NCBI GenBank assembly: GCA_016841045.1
Contig: JAENZX010000010.1
Coordinates: 48,938-112,937 of the forward strand
Reading direction: 5' to 3'
Origin: Thermincola carboxydiphila
Lineage (GTDB): Bacteria > Bacillota > Thermincolia > Thermincolales > UBA2595
Length of the DNA stretch: 64,000 nt
The translations under genes and the position numbers were made by a program. This document shows positions 42,626 through 53,457 of the stretch, piece by piece (position 1 is the first letter of the stretch; every line of letters starts with the position of its first letter). Under the pieces are notes generated by a model. It searched no databases, was not told the origin of the DNA, and saw nothing but the letters and a program-made list of their open reading frames with translations.

Positions 42626-45600
42626 TTACTCGTCCGCCAAAGCTGCTTTAGCAAGCATTTTTTTCAGCATTACTGCATATTCCGCTCGGGAGCAATTAGC
42701 CTGCGGTGCAAATTGATGTTTATCATCACCTCTAATAACTCCGGCTTTAACGCACAGGGCAACAGCAGTTTTCGCCCAAGTGTCTATTTTCTCCGTATCT
42801 TTAAACCCAACCAGGTAGGTGGCTTTTTCTGACTCAGTAAGTGCATCCTGAATCCCTGCTGTCTTTAAGGCTTGCAGAATTATTGCAGCAACCTCTTGCC
42901 TGGTAACTGCTCTGTTAGGCTGAAAGGTCCCATCAGGATAACCCCGGAAAATCCCTGCCTCCACTGCTGCCCCCACTGCCCCAGCATACCACTGCTCTGC
43001 TGTGATATCAGTAAATTTTGCCTTTGAAGCATTTGGAGCTAATCCTAAGCCCCGGACAATCATGACAGCAATTTGTGCTCGAGTGACTTTTCCCTCTGGA
43101 TTAAAGGTATTCTCACCGCTGCCCTGGATAATCAATTTTGAGGCTAAGCTGTTAATTTCTGTTTTCGCCCAATGGTTATCAACATCAGCAAAGGATTTGT
43201 TATTTTGGATAACGGTGTATGTACTGTTTGTTTTCCGTTTCAGGATCGCGATGGTTTTGCCATCCTCAATTCTAAATTGGGTTGGAACAGGTGCAAAGCT
43301 GCCATCTAAATTCACCACTACCCCAACGGCATGATTTTGGTTCACGCCTTGTTTTAGGATGATTTCCCTGCTGACATAACTGCCAAAACTACTAATCTCT
43401 GCCTGTTCATCACCAGCATAAGCTGTTACGGTAAATTCCAGTGGAATAGCCAACTCGCCGTAACCTTTAGCCAGAGCTTCTGCAGTAATCTTAGCTGCTT
43501 GGTCTGGCTTAATTTCCGCTATAGTAATTTTAATAGCGAGGTTGGCTGCGGAAACTCCTAGCTGTTGAGCTAATTCAGCCACTTTTAGTTCCCCAGAAGG
43601 AAGTAGATAGGACCCACCAGGAGTTTTTACCTGGATTGAGTTATTATGTTCCAGGATAGCCGATAAGACCTCATTGGTGAGCGTTGTATTGGTCACACCG
43701 GCATTCTGAGTTACCGCAATTACTATGCTGGCCCCCTTACCCTGCTTAATTTTGTCGAATGCTTTCAGGGAATCTAGTGTAATATTTAATACTGATTGCC
43801 CATCTTCTTGAGCCTTTTCAAATTTCGCATATTCGGATAAATCAATTTCACTGGGATTGCTGGTTTCTAATTGGCTGGTGATAGCTCCACCGCCGCCCCC
43901 GCCTGTTTGATTCTCATCAGTTGTGTTATCACTTGGGGTATTCTCAGTAGTGAAATTGAAGCTATACTCCTCAGCCAGAAGATTATATGCATCGGTTCCC
44001 ACCGCTCCTGCCGGTATGGTAACGGTGTATATTGTCTGGTAGTCAAGACTGTTGGTTGGCGTTAAGCGTAACATTTTACCTGCGATACTGCAGGAAACTG
44101 CGACACTACTACTGTTGGAAGTGGCTAAATTAACGCTATTATAAGCAATACCGGCTTGTACGGCATCATTGAAGCTAACTGTAATTACCTTGTTGATTGG
44201 AATATTGCTGGCGTTCGCAACAGGGTCGCTGCTGATAACTTCCAACTTTTGTGGATTATAAATTAGTTCGACTTCTTCGTTAAGCAATACTTGGAGATCG
44301 GTGAACACCTGGGAAGTAACCGTCAAGTCCAAATAATTATAACTTAAATCAATAAACTGGTACTGGGCCTGGGTATTAGTACTTAAAGGAGTAATATCAC
44401 GAAGTAGATTATTTGATAGATTAAGTTCAGTTAAGTTATTCAAAGTGTTAAGTGGTGTTATATCACTAATTGCGTTTCCGCTTAAGTTTAGCTGGGTTAA
44501 ATTAGCTGCCTCCCCCAGCCCGGTTAAATTTCGAATGGCATGATTGCTGGCATCTAAAACAGTTAAGTCTAACAGTTCCGTTTTATAAATATCTCCGTTC
44601 GGTTTATGCAGAGCGTCACGTACGGCACTTTCCAACTGGACATCCGGGAAGGTCACCGTCCTCTCAACCAACGGCAGAACTTGAATACCTGCTTGGTATG
44701 CGCTAGTACCTGATGTACGTTCAAACAGGACAAACAGTTTATCATTTTGCTTAAATAGATATTTACCCGCATCCCAGAGTTCCAGGGAGTCTGTCATCTG
44801 ATAATCATGCAAATAAACTGAACCATTGACTGAGGTATAAACATTCACAAAGTTGTTATTGGAAATGAGATAAAAGGTCGAGCTATCTTGGTCAAAGGTA
44901 ATATCTTTGTAAGGCTCAAGATTACCAACGTATTTCATGTCGTGACTTCTGTCTGCCGCCGAGCTAAAGACCACTCCACTGCCATTAAACAGATAGTTCC
45001 CCGTCGGAGCAATCGCAAATTTCGTACTTAAGGGGTAGTCCCCATGATAGGATGAATCGTAGCCCCCTGGGTACAAAGGGTCCGTAAAGATACCATTGGC
45101 GGTGTTAAAGGCTGTATAATCCCGGGGTGAAGTATCGGTAGTAACTGTATAGATTCTGTCTAGTATTGGGTGCAGTTTGGCCAAAGAACCCTGCCTGATA
45201 TTGGACTGCTGCACCAACTGTTTTGTAGCCCGGTTGTAGGAACTGAAACAGGTCCATTGGCCTGAACCGGAAGTGATATAGAGATAACCATCCCGGCCTG
45301 GGACAATGTCATACGGGTCTGTGCTCAGGGCAATTGTGTCTGTTTGAGCAAAGGCATTCCGGTCAATTATGGCTATGGAGCCAGTCTGGTTCTCTTCCAA
45401 CCAGTAAGAACTGTGTTCTTGATCTAAGAGCGCCACATATAACTCATCAGCATAAGCGCCTTCGCCCACTGCCAAACTTTCCGGCATCTTACTAAAGGTA
45501 ATGGCAGAGAGTGCTCCGGTTTGGTAGTTAACGGCGTAAAGCTGCTTCTTACTTTTGTCAGTAATATAAACAATGGGTTGTTCTGGGTCTATTACGGCAT

Positions 45601-48436
45601 CAGTAATAGTAAACGGTAATTCTAACAGATTAATCGTACTAATGGTCGTAAAAACCATGGAGAAATCGGCTGCCATACTGCTGCCAGCCAAATCTGTTAC
45701 AGCCCCGGCAGGGATGTCGACGGTATACTGTGTATTAACAGCTAAGTTACCTATCGGGTCAATTGTGAGAATCCGACCATTAATCTTCGTCGTAATTGGT
45801 ATAAGATTATTTTCGCTGTCATATAAAGAGATTTGGCGATAAGCAGGTCCAGCTATAATTCGCTCATTAAAGTTAATAGTTAGGTTCCTGTATACTCCAA
45901 TGTCTTCGCCATTATTAACCGGATCACTACTGGTTACGGTTGGTGGGTTTGTTTCTGTTGTGGAAAGGTTTAAGATTTCGATTCCTGTCTTATATAACGC
46001 GGTCTGGATATCCGGTTGGACCAAGTTGATCAACTTCCCATCGTTCCGATAAAGATATTTACCCAAACCTGATAATTGGTAATTATCCAAAAGGCTAAAA
46101 TCACTGCCATCATAAATGTTTATCTGTTTATTAGTTAGGGAAAGAGTATATAATCTCGAAGAATCATAGGCAATATCTGCAAAACCCGCCCCTAAATTTG
46201 CTACATAGCGCATATCCTGGCTTCGATCAGCCGCAGAGGTAAAAATCACTCCACTACCGTTGAAAAGATAAGTGCCAGTAGGGTCAATCGAGAACTTCTC
46301 AGCTAAAGGATAGTCCCCGTGATAGGGTGAATCGTAGCCACCTGGGTACAAAGGATCCGTAAAAGTACCATTGGCGATGTTAAAAGCAGTATAATCCCGT
46401 GGTGAAGAATCAGTATCAACTGTATAGATTCGGTCTAGAGTAGGATGCAAAAGGGCTAATGATTGCTGTCGTATGGATGTTTGGTGTTCCTTTTGTTTGG
46501 TAGCACGGCTATAGGAATACATATAGGTCCATTGACCTGAGCCAGAAGGAATGTACAAATAACCATCCCTCCCAGCAACAATATCATATGGATCTATCGT
46601 AAGGGCAATTGTATCTATTTGAGTAAAGTTATTCCGGTCAATAATGGCTATGGAGCCAGCCTGGTCCTCTTCCCACCAGTAAGAACTGTGTTCTTGATCT
46701 AAGAGCGCAACATACAATTCATCGGCATAAACTCCCTGCCCCACAGTTAAACTCTCCGGCATTTTGGCAAAAGTGAGATAGGATATAGCCCCGGTAGCAT
46801 AGTTAACAGCATACAACCTTTTTTCACTTTTGTTGGTAATGTAAACTACCGGTTGAGCCGGGTCAAAAACTGCATCAGTCACATTGAAGGGTAATTCAAA
46901 AAAATCCATACCACTATCTGTCGTAAATGAAAAAGTGTAATTGGCAGCTAGAGCATTGCCCCTTAAGTCCTGTACTGCCCCGGGCGGCACACTCACAGTA
47001 TACACGGTATTAGTATTTAAGAAATTAACCGGGTCAATAGTTAGCGTAGAATTGGTAATGCTGAGATCGACCGGGACAACAGTGTGATAGGTCTCATCCT
47101 GTACGGTAATATTACTAAAGTTTGTCCCGGCGGAGATTTTCTCAGTAAAGTTGACAGTGATGTTACGACTGATGGAGGCCTTCAGCTCAGTATCATCAGG
47201 AGTGGTAGTACTTATACTAGGCGGAGTGGTATCACTTGTGTTCATTAGAGTGGTATAAGCATCTATTCTGCCCCAGCCGGTTGACTCATCCCAGCCCGGG
47301 GTGCCTAAATCTTGGGCACTTTGCATTATCAGATCAGCAACTTGTGCCTGTGAGAGGGTAGGTTGATAGCTTAAAACCAAACCAGCTAAACCGGCAACTG
47401 CCGGAGCTGCCATGGAGGTCCCGTCGGAGTAGTCATAGCTAGGATTATAGTCTATTGTTCCGCTCAGTGGTGTGGTTGAATAAATACCAACACCGGGTGC
47501 GCTGATATCAATATATGTGCCTTTGTTGGAAAAAGAGGCAGGAAGATCATTGCTATCCGTAGCAGCTACCGCAATTACCCCATTAAAGGCAGCTGGATAC
47601 ATGGGTACATTAGTAGCATCATTACCCGCAGCGGCAATCACCACAACGTTGTGGTTGATAGCATAATTTACTGCATCCTCTAAGGTGTTCGAAAAATCTT
47701 CACCACCCAAACTTAAATTAATAACTCTGGCACCATGGTCCACTGCCCAGTAAATACCTTCGGCAATGTCATCATCATAAAAGACATCTGTGTTGCTAGC
47801 CTTTACGGCCATAATACTCACATTACCACCGATACCAGCAATCCCAGTGCCATTATTTAATGCACCAGCAGCAATTCCTGCCACATGGGTACCATGACCG
47901 ATAGTGTCAGTCACATTATCAGAATTGTCCGCAGCATTGTATCGACCAACGACTTTACCTGCCAAATCAGGATGATTTATATCAACTCCTGAATCAATTA
48001 TCGCAATCATAACCGAACTCTCTCCAGCAGAAATCTCCCAAGCTTCCTGAGTTCTCGTTTTGTCTATGTACCATTGTTTATTTAATTCAGGATCATTCGG
48101 GAGATAACTGGCATGGCGAATATAGTTTGGTTCAGCATATTCGACATTCGGGTCAGCATTATATTGCTGCATTAAAGTGGTAATATCTGCTCCCTGGGGT
48201 ACTTCAATTGTAATTACGCCTAATTTCTGATTAACCCTTAAACTTTTTAGCCCATTGAGGGTTCTAATTTGACTAAGTTGTTTGCCAGGTTTAGGTTTCA
48301 CTAAAATTTCCTTTGGAATGTATTGGTCAGCTTTATCAAGACTTGCCGCAAAAGCTGATTGCGGTGAGAAAACAAAAACACAGAAAATGAGCAATACCGC
48401 AAGGAAAAGAATCCTCGTAACACCAGATTGTTTCAC
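42626..48436 (-). CDS. giant S-layer-anchored S8 (subtilisin-like) protease with Big_5, propeller and LRR domains
   Basis: A 1936-residue cell-surface protein. Start chosen at GTG 48436 behind GGGGAGG; an in-frame start 34 codons upstream lacks a site. Order: signal peptide (1-30), inhibitor-like propeptide (about 35-110), peptidase S8 with Asp148 (IIDSGVD), His181 (GHGTHVAG), Asn272 and Ser341 (DGTSMAAP); Ig-like Big_5 (about 404-515); beta-propeller-like block (about 517-850); second Big_5 and propeller, a duplicate of the first 425 residues away; internalin-like LRRs (about 1300-1430); third Big_5; Gly-rich linker; three SLH domains at the C-terminus (SFADVDNHWAK, KFTDITAEQWYA, GFKDTEKIDTWA). 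SLH domains bind the wall to place the protease in the S-layer. Substrate unknown. Confidence 0.93.
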   Translation of the reverse strand: MKQSGVTRILFLAVLLIFCVFVFSPQSAFAASLDKADQYIPKEILVKPKPGKQLSQIRTLNGLKSLRVNQKLGVITIEVPQGADITTLMQQYNADPNVEYAEPNYIRHASYLPNDPELNKQWYIDKTRTQEAWEISAGESSVMIAIIDSGVDINHPDLAGKVVGRYNAADNSDNVTDTIGHGTHVAGIAAGALNNGTGIAGIGGNVSIMAVKASNTDVFYDDDIAEGIYWAVDHGARVINLSLGGEDFSNTLEDAVNYAINHNVVVIAAAGNDATNVPMYPAAFNGVIAVAATDSNDLPASFSNKGTYIDISAPGVGIYSTTPLSGTIDYNPSYDYSDGTSMAAPAVAGLAGLVLSYQPTLSQAQVADLIMQSAQDLGTPGWDESTGWGRIDAYTTLMNTSDTTPPSISTTTPDDTELKASISRNITVNFTEKISAGTNFSNITVQDETYHTVVPVDLSITNSTLTIDPVNFLNTNTVYTVSVPPGAVQDLRGNALAANYTFSFTTDSGMDFFELPFNVTDAVFDPAQPVVYITNKSEKRLYAVNYATGAISYLTFAKMPESLTVGQGVYADELYVALLDQEHSSYWWEEDQAGSIAIIDRNNFTQIDTIALTIDPYDIVAGRDGYLYIPSGSGQWTYMYSYSRATKQKEHQTSIRQQSLALLHPTLDRIYTVDTDSSPRDYTAFNIANGTFTDPLYPGGYDSPYHGDYPLAEKFSIDPTGTYLFNGSGVIFTSAADRSQDMRYVANLGAGFADIAYDSSRLYTLSLTNKQINIYDGSDFSLLDNYQLSGLGKYLYRNDGKLINLVQPDIQTALYKTGIEILNLSTTETNPPTVTSSDPVNNGEDIGVYRNLTINFNERIIAGPAYRQISLYDSENNLIPITTKINGRILTIDPIGNLAVNTQYTVDIPAGAVTDLAGSSMAADFSMVFTTISTINLLELPFTITDAVIDPEQPIVYITDKSKKQLYAVNYQTGALSAITFSKMPESLAVGEGAYADELYVALLDQEHSSYWLEENQTGSIAIIDRNAFAQTDTIALSTDPYDIVPGRDGYLYITSGSGQWTCFSSYNRATKQLVQQSNIRQGSLAKLHPILDRIYTVTTDTSPRDYTAFNTANGIFTDPLYPGGYDSSYHGDYPLSTKFAIAPTGNYLFNGSGVVFSSAADRSHDMKYVGNLEPYKDITFDQDSSTFYLISNNNFVNVYTSVNGSVYLHDYQMTDSLELWDAGKYLFKQNDKLFVLFERTSGTSAYQAGIQVLPLVERTVTFPDVQLESAVRDALHKPNGDIYKTELLDLTVLDASNHAIRNLTGLGEAANLTQLNLSGNAISDITPLNTLNNLTELNLSNNLLRDITPLSTNTQAQYQFIDLSYNYLDLTVTSQVFTDLQVLLNEEVELIYNPQKLEVISSDPVANASNIPINKVITVSFNDAVQAGIAYNSVNLATSNSSSVAVSCSIAGKMLRLTPTNSLDYQTIYTVTIPAGAVGTDAYNLLAEEYSFNFTTENTPSDNTTDENQTGGGGGGAITSQLETSNPSEIDLSEYAKFEKAQEDGQSVLNITLDSLKAFDKIKQGKGASIVIAVTQNAGVTNTTLTNEVLSAILEHNNSIQVKTPGGSYLLPSGELKVAELAQQLGVSAANLAIKITIAEIKPDQAAKITAEALAKGYGELAIPLEFTVTAYAGDEQAEISSFGSYVSREIILKQGVNQNHAVGVVVNLDGSFAPVPTQFRIEDGKTIAILKRKTNSTYTVIQNNKSFADVDNHWAKTEINSLASKLIIQGSGENTFNPEGKVTRAQIAVMIVRGLGLAPNASKAKFTDITAEQWYAGAVGAAVEAGIFRGYPDGTFQPNRAVTRQEVAAIILQALKTAGIQDALTESEKATYLVGFKDTEKIDTWAKTAVALCVKAGVIRGDDKHQFAPQANCSRAEYAVMLKKMLAKAALADE

Positions 48437-48854
48437 ATTATTACCTCCCCTATTTACAAATGTTTGAATAATAGAAATCTTTTGCCATAAAGTATTTAAT
48501 TTCTCTCCTTGGTAACAATTTCCCTGCCCATTGTCCAAGGTTTTCCTTCATTTGTCGATATCTTCGATCAAAAAGGGTAATGCAAAGAAAGGGGGTGTCG
48601 CAAAAGCTGAAATGCCTGTTTGTCCCATCATAACCAAAGCCCGAAACCTATTTAAAGAGGTTTCGGGCTTTATTGCCTTTCTACGTATTGAGTTTTTAAT
48701 TTCAATATAAATCTAATAAAGTCCATAACATAAACCCTTGTTGCCATATTACCCTAAGATGCTGTTATCCAAGAATTAGGACTGTACCAGCCTAAAAAGG
48801 ATTTAACAATTACTAAGAAGAGAAAAATCCTCCCTGACATCCCAAAATTCGCCT
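48437..48854. other. intergenic region with a possible IS end and a terminator
   Basis: No gene seen. GGGGGTGTCGCAAAAGC at 48592-48608 resembles the terminal repeats of several Firmicutes insertion sequences, but no partner repeat or transposase is present. A hairpin AAAGCCCGAAACCT/AGGTTTCGGGCTTT (48636-48671) with short flanking T/A runs is a bidirectional terminator candidate. Confidence 0.55.
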
Positions 48855-49334
48855 CTATTTATGATACGGTTCACCCCGGTTTATCCTAAACGCCCTGTAA
48901 ATCTGCTCCATTAATATCAACCGCATCAACTGATGCGGAAATGTCATCTTCCCAAAGGACAGCAGCAAATCAGCCCGCTCGATTACAGTTGAGTGCAGCC
49001 CCAGGGAGCCGCCGATAACAAAAGTCAGGTCACTTTTCCCGACCAGTGCATATTCAGCCAGCGTTCCGGCCAACTGTTCTGAGGAAATATTCCTGCCTTC
49101 AATAGCAAGAGCTATCACGGTTCTGTTAGGTTTAATAAGGGCAAGGATTTTTTCACCCTCCCGGCGTTTAACCTGCTCCTCTTCTTTAGAGCTTAAATTC
49201 TCAGGAGCCTTCTCATCAGATACCTCTTTAATCTCGATATTTGCATAAGGCTTAAGCCTTTTCAGGTACTCATTGATTCCGTCATTGATATATTTTTCTT
49301 TTACCTTCCCAACTGCAACTACTTGTATATTCAT
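48855..49334 (-). CDS. rlmH: 23S rRNA (pseudouridine(1915)-N(3))-methyltransferase
   Basis: SPOUT methyltransferase, 159 residues, starting [16 protein letters not shown] and with [10 protein letters not shown] (SAM-binding knot) and the C-terminal [19 protein letters not shown]. Start is ATG 49334 with GGGAGG; an upstream start at 49370 has no site. It follows htrA, a common order in clostridia, but a terminator lies between. Confidence 0.96.
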   Translation of the reverse strand: MNIQVVAVGKVKEKYINDGINEYLKRLKPYANIEIKEVSDEKAPENLSSKEEEQVKRREGEKILALIKPNRTVIALAIEGRNISSEQLAGTLAEYALVGKSDLTFVIGGSLGLHSTVIERADLLLSFGKMTFPHQLMRLILMEQIYRAFRINRGEPYHK

Positions 49335-49362
49335 ATAACCTCCCGGTTTATCGTTCTTATGA

Positions 49363-49390
49363 AAAAACACGGTGTGGGCACCGTGTTTTT
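49363..49390. terminator. terminator between htrA and rlmH
   Basis: AAAAACACGGTG/CACCGTGTTTTT with a 4-nt loop and T-run on both strands, 6 bp after the htrA stop. Confidence 0.9.
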
Positions 49391-49396
49391 TTGTTT

Positions 49397-50515
49397 CTAT
49401 TGTTCAGGCATCTGCTCCAGGGTAACTGTGAGTTTTTTCTCTTCCTTACCCCTAACTACTACTATTTCAACTTTATCTCCAATTTTCTTTTTATCTAGCC
49501 TGGCTATTAGTTCACCAAAGTCCTTTAATTCCTTTCCATCAAAGGCGACAATCACATCACCTTTTTGAACCCCGGCCTTGGCAGCCGGACTGTTATCAGG
49601 TAATTCACTTACGAATACCCCCTGGTCGGTAGCTAGTTTAAACTGCTGAATGACCACAGGATCTACATCCCCACCGAGAATCCCCAGCCATGGCCGCACT
49701 ACCTTTCCATTTTTGATTATTGATTCAACAATTGGTTTAACTGTGTTTGCAGGAATTGCAAAGTTTAATCCTTCAACATTTACATCTACAATCTTTACAC
49801 TATTTATACCGATAACCTGACCCCTGGAGTTAACCAAAGCTCCCCCACTGTTTCCGGGGCTGATAGCAGCGTCAGTCTGCAAAAGCCTGAATCGCCGTTC
49901 TTCAACATCTACCGTCCTGTTAAGCGCACTTATAACACCTGCTGTTACCGTACTTGCAAACTGCTCACCAAGAGGGTTGCCAATTGCCACTGCCAGTTCA
50001 CCGACCCTGACTTTGTCTGAGTCACCGAAATCGGCAGCTTTTAGCCCTTTTTGGTCTACCTTTATCACAGCCAGGTCTGTCCGCTCATCTGCCCCAACAA
50101 TTTTGCCGGGGATTTTTTTACCATTAGGCAGGGTTACAACTATATTCTCAGTTCCCTCAATAACATGTTTATTAGTAACTATGTACCCATCCGTGCTGTA
50201 GACTACTCCTGACCCGGAACCCTTCTCTACATTCCGGTGGAAAAATGACGTGTCTATGTTTACCCGGTTGCTTATTCCCACAACTGTCGGGCCAACTTTT
50301 TCGGCAATTTCGATTACGGGAGAATCGGCTCCTGAAGCAATAGGCGGTGACGACTGCCTGGGTTTATTTTCCGGCAGCGGATTCCGACCTATAAGGGGTG
50401 AAAAGTAGGAAGTAATTATTCCCCCAATAAGAGCCCCGATGAGGGCAACAGCCATGTAGGAAAAGAGTGAAGGTCTTCTCTTGGTGTTATAGAACTCATA
50501 ATCATCATTAAACAT
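49397..50515 (-). CDS. htrA: HtrA/DegP-type membrane-anchored serine protease
   Basis: Envelope quality-control protease of 372 residues. One N-terminal membrane helix (about 20-40), trypsin-like domain with His117 (NKHVI), Asp147 (DERTDLAV) and Ser223 (GNSGGA), then a single PDZ domain (about 270-365; [18 protein letters not shown]). It acts outside the membrane on misfolded proteins. It lies downstream of a walJ-like gene, as in the yyc/wal locus of Firmicutes, though walKR is absent here. Confidence 0.95.
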   Translation of the reverse strand: MFNDDYEFYNTKRRPSLFSYMAVALIGALIGGIITSYFSPLIGRNPLPENKPRQSSPPIASGADSPVIEIAEKVGPTVVGISNRVNIDTSFFHRNVEKGSGSGVVYSTDGYIVTNKHVIEGTENIVVTLPNGKKIPGKIVGADERTDLAVIKVDQKGLKAADFGDSDKVRVGELAVAIGNPLGEQFASTVTAGVISALNRTVDVEERRFRLLQTDAAISPGNSGGALVNSRGQVIGINSVKIVDVNVEGLNFAIPANTVKPIVESIIKNGKVVRPWLGILGGDVDPVVIQQFKLATDQGVFVSELPDNSPAAKAGVQKGDVIVAFDGKELKDFGELIARLDKKKIGDKVEIVVVRGKEEKKLTVTLEQMPEQ

Positions 50516-50527
50516 AAGATACCTCCT

Positions 50528-51319
50528 TTAATCAAATTCCCACAAGGTTCCGGGATGGCACCTCGGGGCTACTTCCAAAGCAAAATCCCGCCCAGGGACT
50601 AAACCCGATTGAGCTAGTACCTCTGCTACTGTAGAATATGCCAGTTCAGGGAGGTTGTTTTCCTTGCTCAAGTGAGCAAGGATAACAGCTTTAGTGTTCC
50701 CACCAACCAGTGAGGATAAACAGTTGCCGGCAGCAATGTTTGATAAATGGCCCCTGTTCCCAAGGATACGCTGCTTCAGATACCACGGGTAAGACCCTGC
50801 TTTAAGCATATGTAAGTCATGATTTGCCTCAAAGACCAGCAGGTCAGCTTCCTCAAGACAACTTCTGGCTGTATTAGTCAGACACCCAGTATCAGTAGCG
50901 ACTCCTATCTTGACTCCTTCACTATAAAGGCAATAGCCAACTGAGTCTACAGCATCATGGGATGTTGCAAAATGCTCTATCTGAAGGCCACCTATTTCTA
51001 AAGCCCGACCCGCTTCAAGTGTCATTCTGTTACATTCTGAAACTTTTCCAATGGCAGGCATAATTTCCTCCCATGTATTCTCTGTGGCAAATACGTTTAA
51101 ATCAAATTTTCGCGCCATGACTCCGACCCCTTTAATATGGTCAGTATGTTCATGGGTAACCAGAATTGCATCAAGCTCGGAAGCATTAACACCTATCGTA
51201 TCCAAAGCCCCTGTTATTGCTTTGCCGCTCAACCCGGCATCTATCAGCACAGAAGTGCCGCCCCCCTCAACATAGACGGAGTTTCCAGAACTACCGCTTG
51301 CCAATGTACAAACCCGCAT
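50528..51319 (-). CDS. walJ: MBL-fold metallohydrolase (WalJ/YycJ-like)
   Basis: Metallo-beta-lactamase-fold nuclease-like protein, 263 residues. Metal-binding THEHTDH, further His in HFATSHDAVDS, Asp in ATDTG, and ASGSSGNSVYVEGGG at the N-terminus match YycJ/WalJ, a DNase-like enzyme linked to the WalRK region and cell division. Start is ATG 51319 with GGGGGAG; an upstream TTG adds four residues. 12 bp before htrA, same operon. Confidence 0.92.
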   Translation of the reverse strand: MRVCTLASGSSGNSVYVEGGGTSVLIDAGLSGKAITGALDTIGVNASELDAILVTHEHTDHIKGVGVMARKFDLNVFATENTWEEIMPAIGKVSECNRMTLEAGRALEIGGLQIEHFATSHDAVDSVGYCLYSEGVKIGVATDTGCLTNTARSCLEEADLLVFEANHDLHMLKAGSYPWYLKQRILGNRGHLSNIAAGNCLSSLVGGNTKAVILAHLSKENNLPELAYSTVAEVLAQSGLVPGRDFALEVAPRCHPGTLWEFD

Positions 51320-51357
51320 AGTCTCCCCCAAATTATGTTTATTCTCATTTCTGCTTT

Positions 51358-51987
51358 TCAGTAAATCTGTCTGGTCAAGAAGTAAAGTGATACTGTAACT
51401 TTATGCCCGCAATCGTAAGTTTGCCTGGTTACTGTGTTAATACAGAAACAATCTTTAGATAGCTTTTCTATAAATTTTTTGGCGTCTTCCCTACCCGGGT
51501 CTGCAATAATTACTGTACCACCCGGTTTCAAATTCTCCATAAAAATCTTTTCAAGATAGGGGTGCAGCTTTGGTTCATATAATATATCTGAGCCGATAAT
51601 TCTGTCGAATTGCTCTTCAATAGGGAAATTCCTCCAGTCCGCCAGTCTATAGGATATATTACTTATTCCATTAATTTCGGCATTTTCCTTCGCAAGCTGT
51701 TGAGATTCAGGAATAAAATCTGTCTGTACTGTACTTGCACCTTTCGCAGCGGCAACTATCCCAGCCAACCCAAGTCCGGCGCCTAACTCTAGTACTCTCA
51801 GTCCATTAAAATCCACGTTTTCCCAAAAGTACTCCGACATACTAACTGCCGCAGGCCACAACACCGCCCAAAAAGGAACGTCATCGTCGGTTTTGACCAC
51901 TTCAAGAAGGTAGTCCACATCTTCAATTGCTCTGACATAAAAGGTTTTTTCTTTAAGTGTTACTGGGGTTTCAACTGTATGCTGCAT
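51358..51987 (-). CDS. class I SAM-dependent methyltransferase (Methyltransf_16-like)
   Basis: A 209-residue Rossmann methyltransferase. Motif I is LELGAGLGLAGI, the acidic end of strand 2 is in TDFIPESQQLAKENA, and DRIIGSDILYEP is motif-post I typical of the lysine-methyltransferase-like family. Substrate, possibly a protein, is unknown. ATG with AGGAG upstream; likely first gene of the walJ-htrA operon. Confidence 0.85.
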   Translation of the reverse strand: MQHTVETPVTLKEKTFYVRAIEDVDYLLEVVKTDDDVPFWAVLWPAAVSMSEYFWENVDFNGLRVLELGAGLGLAGIVAAAKGASTVQTDFIPESQQLAKENAEINGISNISYRLADWRNFPIEEQFDRIIGSDILYEPKLHPYLEKIFMENLKPGGTVIIADPGREDAKKFIEKLSKDCFCINTVTRQTYDCGHKVTVSLYFLTRQIY

Positions 51988-52015
51988 AGTAAACTCCTGT
52001 AGATGCTCATAACAA

Positions 52016-52039
52016 CAGCCATGGAGTATACCATGGCTG
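52016..52039. terminator. hairpin after the chemoreceptor gene
   Basis: CAGCCATGG/CCATGGCTG, 9-bp perfect stem, 6-nt loop. No clear T-run, so termination is uncertain. Confidence 0.5.
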
Positions 52040-52062
52040 CCATTGTAAAAGCTATATTTTGG

Positions 52063-53343
52063 TTAAACTCTGAATTTGCTGATACGCTCTCTGAGCTTCT
52101 CTGCCAGTTGAGCTAGCCTTGAAGCATTGGCATTTACCTGGTCATTGGTATTCATCTGCAGCTGAGTAGATGCTGCAACCTGTTGGCTGGCCTCTGATAC
52201 CTGATGGGCAATCACACTTACCTTGTCAATGGAATCAACTACCTTAGTTATCCCCTTGGACTGCTGTTCGGCAGCCGTGGATATCTCCTGCACCATTCTA
52301 ACTGTGCGATCAACAGTTCCAACGATTTCCGTCAGGGCTTTCTGAGCATGGGTGGCAATAACAACACCTTCCTCAACTTCCTGACTGCCGTCTACCATTG
52401 AGTTGACTGCCCTTGCTGTTTCTTCCTGAATTTCTTTAACAAGCTCCCCTATCTGCTGAGCGGCCGCAGCAGACCCTTCGGCCAGCTTCCTCACTTCATC
52501 AGCAACCACCGCAAAACCCCGACCATGTTCCCCTGCTCTTGCAGCTTCAATAGCCGCATTTAAGGCAAGTAAGTTAGTCTGATCAGCAATACCGGTAATA
52601 ACTCCGAGTATCTCTCCAATCTGTCCTGAACGCTCATTTAAATTCCGAACTGCCAATGCAGAATCTGCAACGGTCTCAGAAATAGTATTCATTTTTTCAA
52701 AGGCCTTTTCTATTTCCACTGCTCCTTTTGAGGCCAATTCTGAAGCATTTACAGAGGAACAATACGCCTCTCTGGAGTTGTCCGCAATCTGCTGTACTGC
52801 TGAAGATAACCTTCTAGTAACCTGAAGTGTCTCATTCAATTGGTCTGCCTGTCCCTGAGTCCCTCCTGCTATCTGTTGTATAGCAGCTGATATCTGTTGT
52901 ACAGAAGAAGCAGCTTCCTCAACTGCAGCCGATACCTGGTTTGCCTCAAAGGCTACCATTTGCGCAGTCTCCATATTCTGTCTGATGGTAAGCCGAATAT
53001 CCTCCACCATTTTATTGAAGGCATCCGCCATTTTGCCAAAAACATCATTAGTGGGAAAATTGATTTCCTGGGTTAAATCTTTGTCAGCCACCTTGCTGAT
53101 GGAGTCAAGGAACACCCTAAATGTCCGGACTAACAGGCGGTTTACCAGAAAAAGCATCAGTAAACCGATAATTAATGTAAAAGGAGCCACAGTTATAAAT
53201 AGACTATACATTTGCTCCGAAGTGGCATTAAAATAGCGAAGCAAAAAGGCAGTCCATAAAAACGTTCCGCCTAAAGTCAATGTAACAAATATAAAACCAA
53301 TACGTATTAATGGTTTGATTCTTATTACCTGCCCTCTCGACAT
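52063..53343 (-). CDS. methyl-accepting chemotaxis protein lacking a sensor domain
   Basis: A 426-residue chemoreceptor. Two membrane helices (about 12-35 and 47-67) are joined by a loop of a dozen residues; HAMP, then signalling domain with tip [23 protein letters not shown]. As there is no ligand domain, it may sense membrane state or respiratory energy, or work with a partner. Third chemoreceptor in the window. Confidence 0.93.
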   Translation of the reverse strand: MSRGQVIRIKPLIRIGFIFVTLTLGGTFLWTAFLLRYFNATSEQMYSLFITVAPFTLIIGLLMLFLVNRLLVRTFRVFLDSISKVADKDLTQEINFPTNDVFGKMADAFNKMVEDIRLTIRQNMETAQMVAFEANQVSAAVEEAASSVQQISAAIQQIAGGTQGQADQLNETLQVTRRLSSAVQQIADNSREAYCSSVNASELASKGAVEIEKAFEKMNTISETVADSALAVRNLNERSGQIGEILGVITGIADQTNLLALNAAIEAARAGEHGRGFAVVADEVRKLAEGSAAAAQQIGELVKEIQEETARAVNSMVDGSQEVEEGVVIATHAQKALTEIVGTVDRTVRMVQEISTAAEQQSKGITKVVDSIDKVSVIAHQVSEASQQVAASTQLQMNTNDQVNANASRLAQLAEKLRERISKFRV

Positions 53344-53457
53344 AAATACACACTTCCCCGGACTTGGTTAGATAACTACTTATTCTGTCTCTTCAACATT
53401 TTTCCTGCAGTATATTAAAAAAATTCCGGTTCCTCCTTCGTTCCCATTAATATATGT

